NCBI RefSeq assembly: GCF_000381965.1
Contig: NZ_KB908463.1
Coordinates: 55,221 to 119,220 of the forward strand
Reading direction: 5' to 3'
Length of the DNA stretch: 64,000 bases
Source of the DNA: Oceanimonas smirnovii ATCC BAA-899
GTDB lineage: Bacteria > Pseudomonadota > Gammaproteobacteria > Enterobacterales > Aeromonadaceae
Part shown: positions 1 to 7,514 of the stretch, piece after piece
Layout: each line of letters begins with the position of its first letter
How positions within the stretch are numbered: the stretch's first letter is position 1
Translations under genes and position numbers: made by a program
The notes under the pieces: model-generated
Told to the model about the DNA's origin: nothing
The model's input: the letters and a program-made list of their open reading frames with translations, nothing else
Databases searched by the model: none

Positions 1-15
1 CTTTGAAATTAAAGC

Positions 16-32
16 AGCCTGAGGCTCAGGCT
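16..32. other. small perfect hairpin upstream of the cytochrome peroxidase gene
   Basis: AGCCTGA and TCAGGCT form a 7-bp stem around a 3-base loop. There is no T-run on either side, so terminator function is doubtful; it may be the end of a unit outside the window. Nothing else recognisable lies in bases 1-160 apart from the ribosome binding site at 154-160. Confidence 0.3.
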
Positions 33-166
33 GTATTGAGTATGGAACAGAGTGCTGACTGATCTGGGTCAAATTGAGTCTTTCTGTTTTTGATTATGCT
101 GGGCGAAACCAGAACCATAACAACAGTCTCGTGGCTGTCATTCGCCCATCATCAGAAGGAAGCAAC

Positions 167-1165
167 ATGAAAATGACACTGACCAGTCTGGCCGTCGGTC
201 TGCTGTTGGCAGGCCCGGCGGTTTATGCTCAGGGACCACGCAATGAGCCGGTGCAGCCAATACCGGCTGCTGAGGTAAGCGATGCAGCCATGGCGGAACT
301 GGGAAAAAAGCTGTTCTTTGATCCTCGCCTGTCCCGTTCGGGTTTTATTTCCTGCAACTCCTGCCATAACCTGTCGATGGGAGGAACCGATAATCTTAAA
401 ACGTCCATTGGCCATAACTGGCAACAAGGGCCGATCAACTCACCTACGGTACTGAACTCCAGTCTCAACCTGGCTCAGTTCTGGGACGGTCGTGCCGCGG
501 ATCTCAAGGAACAGGCAGGCGGGCCCATCGCTAATCCGGGTGAAATGGCGTTTACTCATGAGCTGGCCATCGGAGTGCTGCAGTCCATTCCCGGTTATGT
601 TTCCGAATTTGAGACGGTGTTTGGTCAGTCCGAGCTGGATATCGATATGGTCACCGACGCCATTGCCGCTTTTGAGGAAACCCTGGTGACTCCTGACTCG
701 CCGTTTGATCAGTGGCTGAAGGGAGATGATAACGCCCTGAGCGCTCAAGCCCTGGCCGGTTATCAGTTGTTCAAGCAAAGTGGCTGTGTGGCCTGTCATA
801 ACGGCCCCAATCTGGGCGGCACGTCTTTTCAGAAAATGGGGGTGGTGGAGCCCTATCAGTCCGACTCTGATGCCATTGGCCGTGCTGCCGTTACCGGTAA
901 GGATGCTGATCGTTTTACCTTTAAGGTGCCGACCTTGCGTAATGTGGAGCTGACCTATCCCTATTTTCATGACGGCGAGGCAGCGACACTGGAAGAGGCG
1001 GTAGATATTATGGGGCGGTTACAGCTGGGCCGGGTTTACTCGAATCAGGAAGTCAGCCAGATAGTGGCGTTTCTGAAATCATTGACCGGTGAGCAGCCCC
1101 GTTTCGAGCTGCCGATATTACCGCCGTCTACTAACCAAACGCCTGCACCCGAGCCCTTTGGCTAA
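167..1165 (+). CDS. di-haem cytochrome c peroxidase (CcpA/MauG family)
   Basis: Periplasmic enzyme expected to reduce hydrogen peroxide with electrons from small c-type cytochromes. The 332-residue product has a signal peptide (residues 1-21, ending PAVYA) and two covalent haem sites, CNSCH at 63-67 and CVACH at 207-211, the two-domain layout of bacterial di-haem peroxidases. The ATG at 167 was chosen because an AGAAGGA ribosome binding site lies at 154-160 and the signal peptide begins there; the frame is open upstream to a TTG at 74, but that would bury the signal sequence. It appears monocistronic and ends before a hairpin at 1185-1207. Which subfamily member (true CcpA or a MauG-like protein with another oxidative role) cannot be told from sequence alone. 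Confidence 0.9.
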   Translation: MKMTLTSLAVGLLLAGPAVYAQGPRNEPVQPIPAAEVSDAAMAELGKKLFFDPRLSRSGFISCNSCHNLSMGGTDNLKTSIGHNWQQGPINSPTVLNSSLNLAQFWDGRAADLKEQAGGPIANPGEMAFTHELAIGVLQSIPGYVSEFETVFGQSELDIDMVTDAIAAFEETLVTPDSPFDQWLKGDDNALSAQALAGYQLFKQSGCVACHNGPNLGGTSFQKMGVVEPYQSDSDAIGRAAVTGKDADRFTFKVPTLRNVELTYPYFHDGEAATLEEAVDIMGRLQLGRVYSNQEVSQIVAFLKSLTGEQPRFELPILPPSTNQTPAPEPFG

Positions 1166-1184
1166 CAGCTGACATGCTTCTTTT

Positions 1185-1210
1185 CAGGCCCGGCCATGCC
1201 GGGCCTGTTT
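1185..1210 (+). terminator. hairpin terminator between the cytochrome peroxidase gene and prkB
   Basis: CAGGCCCGG / CCGGGCCTG form a 9-bp stem with a 5-base loop, followed only by TTTGT. It lies between two convergent genes. The U-tract is weak, so termination is plausible but not certain. Confidence 0.5.
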
Positions 1211-1214
1211 GTAT

Positions 1215-2084
1215 TCAGCGGATTTTTCCGGTTTCCAGCAACTGCTCCAGCATGGGACGCAAAATCAGCTCCATGGCAAAGCCCATTTTACCGCCGGGCA
1301 CCACTATGGTGTTGCGCCGGGACATAAAAGCGCCGTCGATCATGGCCAGCAAGTAGGGAAAGTCGACGTTTTTGATACCACGAAAACGAATCACCACCAT
1401 GCTTTCATCCAGGCTGGGGATTACTTTAGCGCTGAACGGATTGGACGTATCTACCGTGGGTACTCGCTGAAAATTGATATGAGTACGGGAAAACTGCGGC
1501 GTAATAAAGTTGATGTAGTCTTCCATGGAGCGGACGATGGAGTCGGTGACTGCTTCCCGGGAGTGGCCGCGCTCAGCGGTGTCACGGATTAGCTTTTGAA
1601 TCCACTCCAGGTTAACAATGGGTACCATGCCCACCAGCAGGTCGACATGTTGGGCCACGTTGTGCTCGCCGGTGACCACACCGCCGTGCAGGCCTTCATA
1701 AAACAGCAGGTTAGTATCGTCGGGCAGCTGTTGCCAGGGAGTAAAGGTACCCGGCATCTGGTTAAAGGGCACGGCTTCATCAAAAGTATGCAGGTAGCGT
1801 CGGAACTGACCGGTGCCGGTATCGCCATATTCCTTGAAAAACTGCTCCAGCAGCTCAAAGTCGTTGGCCTCGGGGCCAAAATAGCTGATATGCCGGCCCT
1901 GCTCTCTGGCCCGGCGAATGGCAACATCCATTTCCGGCCGGGTATAGCGGTGAAAGCTGTCACCTTCAAGCATGGCGGCTTTCACACCCAGCTGGGCAAA
2001 CATGGACTGAAACACTTCAGTAGAGGTCGATGTGCCGGCACCCGAAGAGCCGGTCACCGCTATAATGGGGTGCTTGGCAGACAT
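1215..2084 (-). CDS. prkB: phosphoribulokinase-like protein PrkB
   Basis: Member of the phosphoribulokinase/uridine kinase P-loop family. The 289 residues carry GSSGAGTS at 12-19 (Walker A) close to the N-terminus and match the length of the PrkB proteins found in heterotrophic enterobacteria, vibrios and aeromonads. Phosphoribulokinase makes ribulose-1,5-bisphosphate from ribulose-5-phosphate and ATP; the physiological substrate of PrkB in non-autotrophs is not established. No RuBisCO or other Calvin-cycle gene is in the window. It is followed on the same strand's upstream side by yheU/yheT, 58 bp away, the arrangement seen in E. coli (yheT-yheU-prkB), so co-transcription from yheT is likely. 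Confidence 0.9.
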   Translation of the reverse strand: MSAKHPIIAVTGSSGAGTSTSTEVFQSMFAQLGVKAAMLEGDSFHRYTRPEMDVAIRRAREQGRHISYFGPEANDFELLEQFFKEYGDTGTGQFRRYLHTFDEAVPFNQMPGTFTPWQQLPDDTNLLFYEGLHGGVVTGEHNVAQHVDLLVGMVPIVNLEWIQKLIRDTAERGHSREAVTDSIVRSMEDYINFITPQFSRTHINFQRVPTVDTSNPFSAKVIPSLDESMVVIRFRGIKNVDFPYLLAMIDGAFMSRRNTIVVPGGKMGFAMELILRPMLEQLLETGKIR

Positions 2085-2142
2085 GACAAACCCTTAAATT
2101 GATGAAACCGACAGTGTTTATACGCAGTGCTCAGGGCCAAGG

Positions 2143-2367
2143 TCAAGGTTTGTGAGCGAAACGCTGTGCCGGCACTATGTTCACGGTTTCATGCAACTCA
2201 CTATAAACAATGACCGCATCACCCCGCTCAAGTTGTTGTTTTACTTCTAATACTTTTTGTCCGAGCGAGATATCCTGCTCGCCATACTCTGTGCCTTCCT
2301 GCAGTACAAAGTGTTCAATCAAATTCTTGAGCGTGTCGTCGGACAAATCGCGATGGGAGATAATCAT
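2143..2367 (-). CDS. yheU: YheU family protein (UPF0270)
   Basis: Small conserved protein of 74 residues and unknown function. The recognisable core is LVNLIE-like helix followed by [11 protein letters not shown] and, near the C-terminus, [12 protein letters not shown], which matches E. coli YheU. ATG at 2367 was preferred over a TTG one codon further upstream; this start overlaps the stop of yheT as TGATG, implying translational coupling. Downstream on the same strand is prkB. Confidence 0.85.
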   Translation of the reverse strand: MIISHRDLSDDTLKNLIEHFVLQEGTEYGEQDISLGQKVLEVKQQLERGDAVIVYSELHETVNIVPAQRFAHKP

Positions 2368-3347
2368 CAATCGTGATCCTGAGTGAAAAGTAAGTGTTGC
2401 TGCAGCCAGCCGGGTATCCGGTGCTCCAGCCAGTAACGTGGCCGCCAGGGAGCGCCGTGCATAAAGCCCACATGGCCACCATGACGGCTGAGCTCATAGG
2501 TAATGGCCGGAGGCAGGGCGTCTGCTTCCGGTATTACTGCATCTGTCATAAAGGGATCGTCGGCGGCATGCAGCACCAGCGTAGGCGTGATGATATCAGC
2601 CAGCCGTGGCAGACCGGAGCAGCGCCGGTAATAGTCATCCGCATCGTTAAAACCATGAATGGGGGCGGTCAGGCGGTTATCAAACTCCCGCAGGCTGGCA
2701 ATGGCGTTAATGTCGGTGTCAATACCGGCATGGCGATGACGGGCCAGTTTTCGCTGCCAGTTAAGCTTCATACGATCGAGCAGATAGCGCTGATATACTC
2801 GGGAGAATCCGCGGTTAATGCGATCGGCACAGGCCGCCAGCTGCAGAGGGGCCGATACCACCACCGCTGCACACAGCGGATTCCGGTGATATTTAGCCAG
2901 ATAATTTACCAGCATATTGCCCCCCAGAGAATAACCGATAGCCGCCATGACTCTGCCCGGAAAGCGCTGGCGCAGTGTGCTGAGCACAAAGGCTGCGTCT
3001 TCTGTTTCACCGGAGTGATAGGCTCGCAACAGCCGGTTGGGCTCGCCACTACAACCGCGAAAATGCATTAATACCGGCTGCCAGCCCTGATGGTGTAAGG
3101 CTGCCATCATGCCCTGTACATAATGAGACTGCACATCGCCTTCCAGGCCATGAAACAGCACTATCAGAGGGCGGGCTTCATCTTGCAGCGGCATGGCCCA
3201 GGCCAGATCTATAAAGTCACCGTCGGGTAAGTCAAGCCGCTCGTTTTGGTAGTGCTGGCGCTGACGGTGCAGATAACGGGCAAGAATGGTTTGCAGATGA
3301 GCATTACGCGCCCACCAGGATGGCTGAAACCGGCTTGGATGGATCAT
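2367..3347 (-). CDS. yheT: YheT family alpha/beta-fold hydrolase
   Basis: Predicted serine hydrolase of the AB-hydrolase 4 family, substrate unknown. In the 326-residue product the oxyanion segment HGLEG is at 66-70, the conserved [10 protein letters not shown] at 95-104, and the nucleophile elbow GYSLGG at 138-143 (Ser140); an Asp in the later LHAADDPF motif and the His of HGGHVGF complete a triad. ATG at 3347 was chosen because homologues begin just before the NAHLQT motif; the frame is open to 3431 but that extension has no family resemblance. It is the first gene of a yheT-yheU-prkB unit and is divergent from the LysE-family exporter. Confidence 0.88.
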   Translation of the reverse strand: MIHPSRFQPSWWARNAHLQTILARYLHRQRQHYQNERLDLPDGDFIDLAWAMPLQDEARPLIVLFHGLEGDVQSHYVQGMMAALHHQGWQPVLMHFRGCSGEPNRLLRAYHSGETEDAAFVLSTLRQRFPGRVMAAIGYSLGGNMLVNYLAKYHRNPLCAAVVVSAPLQLAACADRINRGFSRVYQRYLLDRMKLNWQRKLARHRHAGIDTDINAIASLREFDNRLTAPIHGFNDADDYYRRCSGLPRLADIITPTLVLHAADDPFMTDAVIPEADALPPAITYELSRHGGHVGFMHGAPWRPRYWLEHRIPGWLQQHLLFTQDHD

Positions 3348-3449
3348 GGCAATGAGCTCAGAGGGAACAATGCACCTAAAATACTGGGCGCAGACGCTAA
3401 AATCGAGTAAAACAACGCTCTCACCGAACACATTACTGGTAACCCTGTC

Positions 3450-4037
3450 ATGGATATCTCTCTGCTGGGGCCGGTGGCAGGTTTTGCGCTTGCTGCCTGT
3501 GGTACACCCGGCCCCAATAATATGTTACTGGCCAGCTCCGGCACTCATAATGGTTACCGGTCGTCACTCAAACTGTTGCTGGGTATCATGCTGGGGCTGC
3601 AGCTGCTGCTGCTGTTCACCGCGCTTGGGCTGGGCCGGTTGTTTGAGCTGTGGCCGGCGCTGCAATGGGGCCTTAAAATTGCCGGCAGTGGTTACTTGTT
3701 GTGGCTGGCCTGGCGCATTGCCGTGGCCCCGCCACCGAACAGTCATGAATCCGGTATGCGCTGGTATCAGGGTGCCCTTTTTCAGTTTCTGAACCCCAAA
3801 TCCTGGTTAATGGCCATTTCTGCCATCAGCGGGTTTACCCTGGCAGGTGAACAATACTGGCCTTCGGCCTGGACGGTGCTGGGAGTGTTTTTAATGTGCG
3901 GCATCGTCACTGGTCACTTATGGACCTTGATAGGAATGCGGGTACGGCGCTGGCTGCACACTGATGTTCACTGGCGGCGGTTTAATAGTGTTATGGGAGC
4001 GCTGACGGCGGCCTGTGTGGTGATGATCTGGTACTGA
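3450..4037 (+). CDS. LysE/RhtB family amino-acid exporter
   Basis: Inner-membrane protein of 195 residues with about six hydrophobic segments, the usual size of LysE/RhtB carriers. The N-terminal signature GTPGPNNMLL at roughly 18-27 (family consensus PGP near the first helix) and NPKSWL in the middle (about residues 113-118) are the diagnostic motifs. It probably exports an amino acid or derivative by proton exchange; substrate cannot be predicted. The gene starts at the ATG at 3450, divergent from yheT about 100 bp away, and appears to be transcribed alone. Confidence 0.85.
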   Translation: MDISLLGPVAGFALAACGTPGPNNMLLASSGTHNGYRSSLKLLLGIMLGLQLLLLFTALGLGRLFELWPALQWGLKIAGSGYLLWLAWRIAVAPPPNSHESGMRWYQGALFQFLNPKSWLMAISAISGFTLAGEQYWPSAWTVLGVFLMCGIVTGHLWTLIGMRVRRWLHTDVHWRRFNSVMGALTAACVVMIWY

Positions 4038-4056
4038 ATTTGCCCTTAACCGTTAT

Positions 4057-4082
4057 CCTTTGAGCGCAAAGGGTGTAAAATC
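4057..4082 (+). promoter_or_regulatory. possible promoter for the acyltransferase-lysR unit
   Basis: TTATCC and TAAAAT are separated by 17 bases just ahead of the acyltransferase gene, and a 6-bp hairpin (CCTTTG/CAAAGG) sits in the spacer, where a repressor might act. Match to consensus is only moderate. Confidence 0.3.
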
Positions 4083-4115
4083 TGGCCGGTTTTTTGTCTT
4101 CGATTCTGGGCTTTC

Positions 4116-5219
4116 ATGGTTTCTGACACAGATTTATTTAAAGATATTCGTCCTTATAATGATGACGAGGTGGCTGGCGCTATTGCCCGGCTGATTGCAG
4201 ACGACGAGTTTATCGGTGCCATTGCCCGCTATCGCTATGGTGGTTTGTCCCGCATAGGCGGTGGCTTGGTCAAGGGACTGATTCGCCTTTACCTGACCTG
4301 GCGCTGGCGTCGGGTCACCAGTGTGCATCAGGTGCAGCTGGAGGTAGCCCGTTTTATGGAAAAAATGATAGCGGGCACCACTCAGGGCGTCAGCTATTCC
4401 GGGCTGGAGCATCTGGACCCGAATACCGGCTATCTGTTTATCTCCAATCACAGAGATATCGCCATGGATCCGGCCTTTGTCAACTGGGGCCTGTATACCC
4501 ATCAGCTGAATACGGTGCGCATTGCCATTGGCGATAACCTGCTGCGCAAGCCCTGCGCCACCGAACTGATGAAGCTCAACAAGAGCTTTATCGTCAAGCG
4601 CTCCGCCAAGGGGCCGCGGGAGATGATGAAGGCGTTCAGCGAGCTCTCTGCCTACCTGCGTCATTCTCTTGATGAACAGCACTCTATCTGGATTGCTCAG
4701 AAGGAAGGGCGGGCCAAGGACGGTAATGACAAAACGGATCCGGCCATTCTTAAAATGTTCTATATGGAAGGGAAAAAGCAGAAAATTCCCTTTAACGACT
4801 ACATTAGCAGCCTGAACCTGGTACCTGTCTCCATATCGTATGAATATGACCCCGGTGATGTAGCCAAAGCCCGGGAGCTGCACGCCAAGGAAACGGCCGG
4901 TGCTTATGAAAAAAGCGAATTCGAAGATATTCAAAGCATAGTGCAGGGCATTACCGGCCATAAAGGTCGGGTTCATGTGGCTTTTGGCAAGCCGCTGAAC
5001 ACAGACGCAGATAATGCTGATGAGCTGGCCCGCGAGATAGATCAGGAAATACACGCCAACTACCATTTGTTTCCCAGCAATTTACTGGCAGCCGGCCAGA
5101 CAGTGGGAGTAAATGACGCCGAGCGACGAGCCTTTGACGCACACATGAGCCAGGTACCTGCCGAGCTGCGCGAGCGGGTGCTGGCCATGTATGCCAGGCC
5201 GGTACTGAACAAGGGCTGA
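4116..5219 (+). CDS. glycerol-3-phosphate/lysophosphatidate acyltransferase (PlsC-like)
   Basis: Predicted membrane-associated acyltransferase of 367 residues. The catalytic block is SNHRDIAMD near residue 110, a variant in which the acidic residue is one position further from the histidine than in the usual NHX4D motif (HRD also supplies a nearer Asp). Further blocks are FIVKRS and EGRAKDG, the latter corresponding to the phosphate-binding EG(T/R) motif. It may acylate lysophospholipid or a related acceptor; there is no second functional domain. The lysR gene follows within 4 bases, so the two are probably co-transcribed. Confidence 0.75.
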   Translation: MVSDTDLFKDIRPYNDDEVAGAIARLIADDEFIGAIARYRYGGLSRIGGGLVKGLIRLYLTWRWRRVTSVHQVQLEVARFMEKMIAGTTQGVSYSGLEHLDPNTGYLFISNHRDIAMDPAFVNWGLYTHQLNTVRIAIGDNLLRKPCATELMKLNKSFIVKRSAKGPREMMKAFSELSAYLRHSLDEQHSIWIAQKEGRAKDGNDKTDPAILKMFYMEGKKQKIPFNDYISSLNLVPVSISYEYDPGDVAKARELHAKETAGAYEKSEFEDIQSIVQGITGHKGRVHVAFGKPLNTDADNADELAREIDQEIHANYHLFPSNLLAAGQTVGVNDAERRAFDAHMSQVPAELRERVLAMYARPVLNKG

Positions 5220-5223
5220 CGCG

Positions 5224-6123
5224 CTGAACCCCCGGCTTGTTACTGCCAACCGGCTGAGCGGGCTGCGGGTATTTGCCGTGGCTGCCCGCCATGGTAGTTA
5301 TTCCGCTGCTGCTGACGAGCTCTGTGTGACTCAGGCGGCAGTCAGTCAGCAGATCCGCAATCTTGAATCTTCCCTTGGTTGCCGGCTGTTTGTGCGTAAG
5401 GGGGCTGGCATGGTGCTTACTTATGAAGGCCGCACTTTACTCCCTTTTGCCGAGCAAGGGCTGGCAACGCTTGAACAAGGTCTGAATCAATTGCTGTCAC
5501 CTGCTGCCGGCCCGCTGCAGCTTAGTGTGTTGCCTTCTTTCGCGGCGCGCTGGCTGATGCCAAGATTATGGCGCTTTACCGAACTTCACCCTCATCTTGA
5601 GCTGCGGCTGCAGCCCAGTCAGCAACTGGCCGACTTTGCCGCTGGCGAAGCGGATCTGGCCATTCGCTATGGCGAAGGTAATTATACTGGCCTGCACAGT
5701 GACTGGCTGATGAGTGATACTGCCTTTCCGGTGTGCGCGCCGGCGCTGGCGGCACAGCTACAGCGGGTAGAAGACCTGATCAGGCTGCCGCTGGTGGCGG
5801 GCCCGGAATACGCCGGAGTAAGCTGGGCCAACTGGCTGGCCCTGAGCGGTAATGAGCACATATTGCCCCACTGCCGCCAGCTTACTGTGGGTGATGGTAA
5901 TCTGGGGCTGGAGATGGTGCTGGCAGGGCAGGGCGTGGCGCTCAGCCGCTCTGTGCTGGTGGCCGACTTGCTGCGCGAGGGCAGGCTGTGCCGTCCCTTT
6001 TCCACCGAGCTGACACCCCAACACCGCTACTATCTGGTGTGGCGTCCCGACTCTTCACGCCTGAACGACATTGCTCTGGTGCGGGACTGGCTGAAGCAGG
6101 AAGCGCTTCAAGATCGGGAATAG
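5224..6123 (+). CDS. LysR family transcriptional regulator, likely CTG start
   Basis: DNA-binding regulator with an N-terminal winged HTH (the AADELCVTQAAVSQQI recognition region) and a LysR substrate-binding domain, close to GcvA-type regulators. A GTG at 5278 would cut off the first conserved residues of the HTH domain (LRVFA). The frame remains open back to a stop at 5206-5208, contains no ATG, GTG or TTG upstream of 5278, but has a CTG at 5224 preceded by AAGGG at 5211-5215 with 8-base spacing. This start gives 299 residues, normal for the family. The final codons and the TAG stop lie inside a 25-bp repeat also found at 58090-58114. The target genes are unknown; the adjacent acyltransferase gene is co-oriented upstream. 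Confidence 0.8.
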   Translation: MNPRLVTANRLSGLRVFAVAARHGSYSAAADELCVTQAAVSQQIRNLESSLGCRLFVRKGAGMVLTYEGRTLLPFAEQGLATLEQGLNQLLSPAAGPLQLSVLPSFAARWLMPRLWRFTELHPHLELRLQPSQQLADFAAGEADLAIRYGEGNYTGLHSDWLMSDTAFPVCAPALAAQLQRVEDLIRLPLVAGPEYAGVSWANWLALSGNEHILPHCRQLTVGDGNLGLEMVLAGQGVALSRSVLVADLLREGRLCRPFSTELTPQHRYYLVWRPDSSRLNDIALVRDWLKQEALQDRE

Positions 6124-6140
6124 GGATTGGGGAGCAGGGA
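6116..6140. repeat. 25-bp dispersed repeat, copy 1
   Basis: The 25 bases beginning GGGAATAGGGATT match 58090-58114 at 24 of 25 positions. This copy overlaps the end of the lysR gene, including its stop codon. Confidence 0.7.
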
Positions 6141-6167
6141 GTGGAACAGACGCCTCGGGCAAGCGAG

Positions 6168-6205
6168 GCAGTAGCAGGGATTGCCGGAGCCGGCCCTGCT
6201 ACTGC
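6168..6205. repeat. perfect 12-bp inverted repeat between convergent lysR and rlmJ
   Basis: GCAGTAGCAGGG at 6168-6179 pairs exactly with CCCTGCTACTGC at 6194-6205; the 14-base loop itself holds CCGG-AG-CCGG. A second small hairpin (GCCTCG/CGAGGC) precedes it. It lies between convergent genes and lacks a clean U-tract, so it could be a bidirectional terminator or an extragenic palindromic repeat. Confidence 0.6.
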
Positions 6206-6243
6206 ATCGCGTTACAGAAAGGGAGAAAAAACGGCAGGCGTCG

Positions 6244-7086
6244 TCAGCCCTTCAGCCATTCCAGGGTAAAGCCGGCCTGCTCGTCCTGAGCCAGGGTCTG
6301 GCTTAAGGAGGGCAGCAGTTCGGCAAGCTTTTCATCCAGCTTCCAGGGCGGGTTCAGTACTATCATGCCGGAGCCATGCATGCCAAAGTCGTCGGCCTGG
6401 CCCTGCACACTCAGCTCGGCGCACAGCACTTGCTCAAAGCCGAGCTGTGCCAGTGCCTGTTTCAACCCTTCACTGCGATCCACGGCCCTGGCCAGCAGCG
6501 GATACCAGACCGCGTAAATGCCGATGGGCCAGCGCTTGCGGGCCTTTTGCAGGGTGCCGGCTACCCGCTGATAATCTTCCTTCAGCTCATAGGGCGGATC
6601 AATCAATACCAGACCGCGCTTGGGCGTGGGCGGCAACAGGCCGACCAGCCCTTCAAAGCCGTCTCTGTGATGAATGGCCACGCCGTCGCCGCTCAGATTC
6701 TGGCGCAGCAGCTCTACTTCGTTGTGATGCAGCTCCATCAGGTTGAGCCTGTCCTGGGGGCGCTGAAAGTGCGCCGCCAGCAGGGGTGAGCCGGGATAAT
6801 GCTCCAGCGCATCGCCGGCATTGATGGCGCGAATGGCATTGAAATAGCCGGAAAGTTGCGGCCATTTCTCCTGTTCGTTCCAGAGCCTGGCAATGCCGCC
6901 CTGATACTCGGCCTTTTTCTGAGTCCATTCGTGGCTCAGGGTATAGCCGCCGGCACCGGAGTGAGTGTCGATATAGCTGTAGCCCTTGTCCTTGGCGCAC
7001 AGCGATTCAAGAATAAAAGCCTGCACCGCGTGTTTGAGTACATCGGCATGATTGCCGGCGTGAAAGGCATGACGATAACTAAGCAT
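6244..7086 (-). CDS. rlmJ: 23S rRNA (adenine2030-N6)-methyltransferase
   Basis: Methylates N6 of A2030 in 23S rRNA using S-adenosylmethionine. The 280-residue product has the family N-terminus MLSYRHAFHAGNHADVLKH, the SAM-binding segment THSGAGGY around 41-48 and the catalytic DPPYE at 163-167, an N6-adenine methyltransferase motif IV. Length equals E. coli RlmJ. It is the last gene of a minus-strand group behind yheS and the TIGR02444 gene, 11 bp after the latter, so probably co-transcribed. Confidence 0.95.
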   Translation of the reverse strand: MLSYRHAFHAGNHADVLKHAVQAFILESLCAKDKGYSYIDTHSGAGGYTLSHEWTQKKAEYQGGIARLWNEQEKWPQLSGYFNAIRAINAGDALEHYPGSPLLAAHFQRPQDRLNLMELHHNEVELLRQNLSGDGVAIHHRDGFEGLVGLLPPTPKRGLVLIDPPYELKEDYQRVAGTLQKARKRWPIGIYAVWYPLLARAVDRSEGLKQALAQLGFEQVLCAELSVQGQADDFGMHGSGMIVLNPPWKLDEKLAELLPSLSQTLAQDEQAGFTLEWLKG

Positions 7087-7097
7087 AAAAGTCTCTC

Positions 7098-7514
7098 TTA
7101 ACCGGCAAGTTTAAGCTGCCACAGGTGAGCATTATCCACCTGTAACGTATTGAGGTAAGCAAGCAGGGCACCGCTGCCCGGCACGGCTGTCAGCACAGTG
7201 AGCAGCTCTTCCTGCTGCCAGCGCTCCAGCTCCAGCTCGTGCTGCAACAGCTGAGCATAGTCGTCGGCACCGAGTTCAGGCTTCAGCCGCCGGCGCAGAC
7301 TCCGCCAGTGGGCAAACATGCCCCGCCGGCTTTCAAGCAGCGGCATAAAAGGCGCAAGTTCTGTGGTCTGCCCTTGCTCTTCCAGCAGCAGTAATAACAG
7401 CAGCAGATTTACATTGGCACCATAATCATCCTGCAGCTCCAGACAGGCGGCAGCTACACCGGGGCGGCTGTAATGCTGTTCACTGAATTTCCACAGCTCA
7501 TCGGCGTTAATCAT
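7098..7514 (-). CDS. TIGR02444/DUF2390 family protein
   Basis: Small, leucine-rich, mainly helical cytoplasmic protein (138 residues) of unknown function. The N-terminal FSEQHYSRPGVAAACLELQDDYGANVNLLLLLLL-type segment (about residues 8-45) is the family hallmark; no enzyme motif is visible. The ATG at 7514 was chosen because it overlaps the yheS stop as ATGA, the usual coupling for this gene pair, and because sequence before it is not conserved-looking. Role in the yheS-rlmJ operon is unknown, but the neighbours suggest ribosome-related function. Confidence 0.75.
   Translation of the reverse strand: MINADELWKFSEQHYSRPGVAAACLELQDDYGANVNLLLLLLLLEEQGQTTELAPFMPLLESRRGMFAHWRSLRRRLKPELGADDYAQLLQHELELERWQQEELLTVLTAVPGSGALLAYLNTLQVDNAHLWQLKLAG

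Noticed and set aside
1215..2084. Carbon fixation (Calvin cycle) locus
   Set aside because: PrkB alone is common in heterotrophs and no RuBisCO or other cycle gene is in the window.
4134..5066. 310-codon minus-strand frame opposite the acyltransferase gene
   Set aside because: Antisense to a gene with family motifs in frame; no ribosome binding site or recognisable domain.
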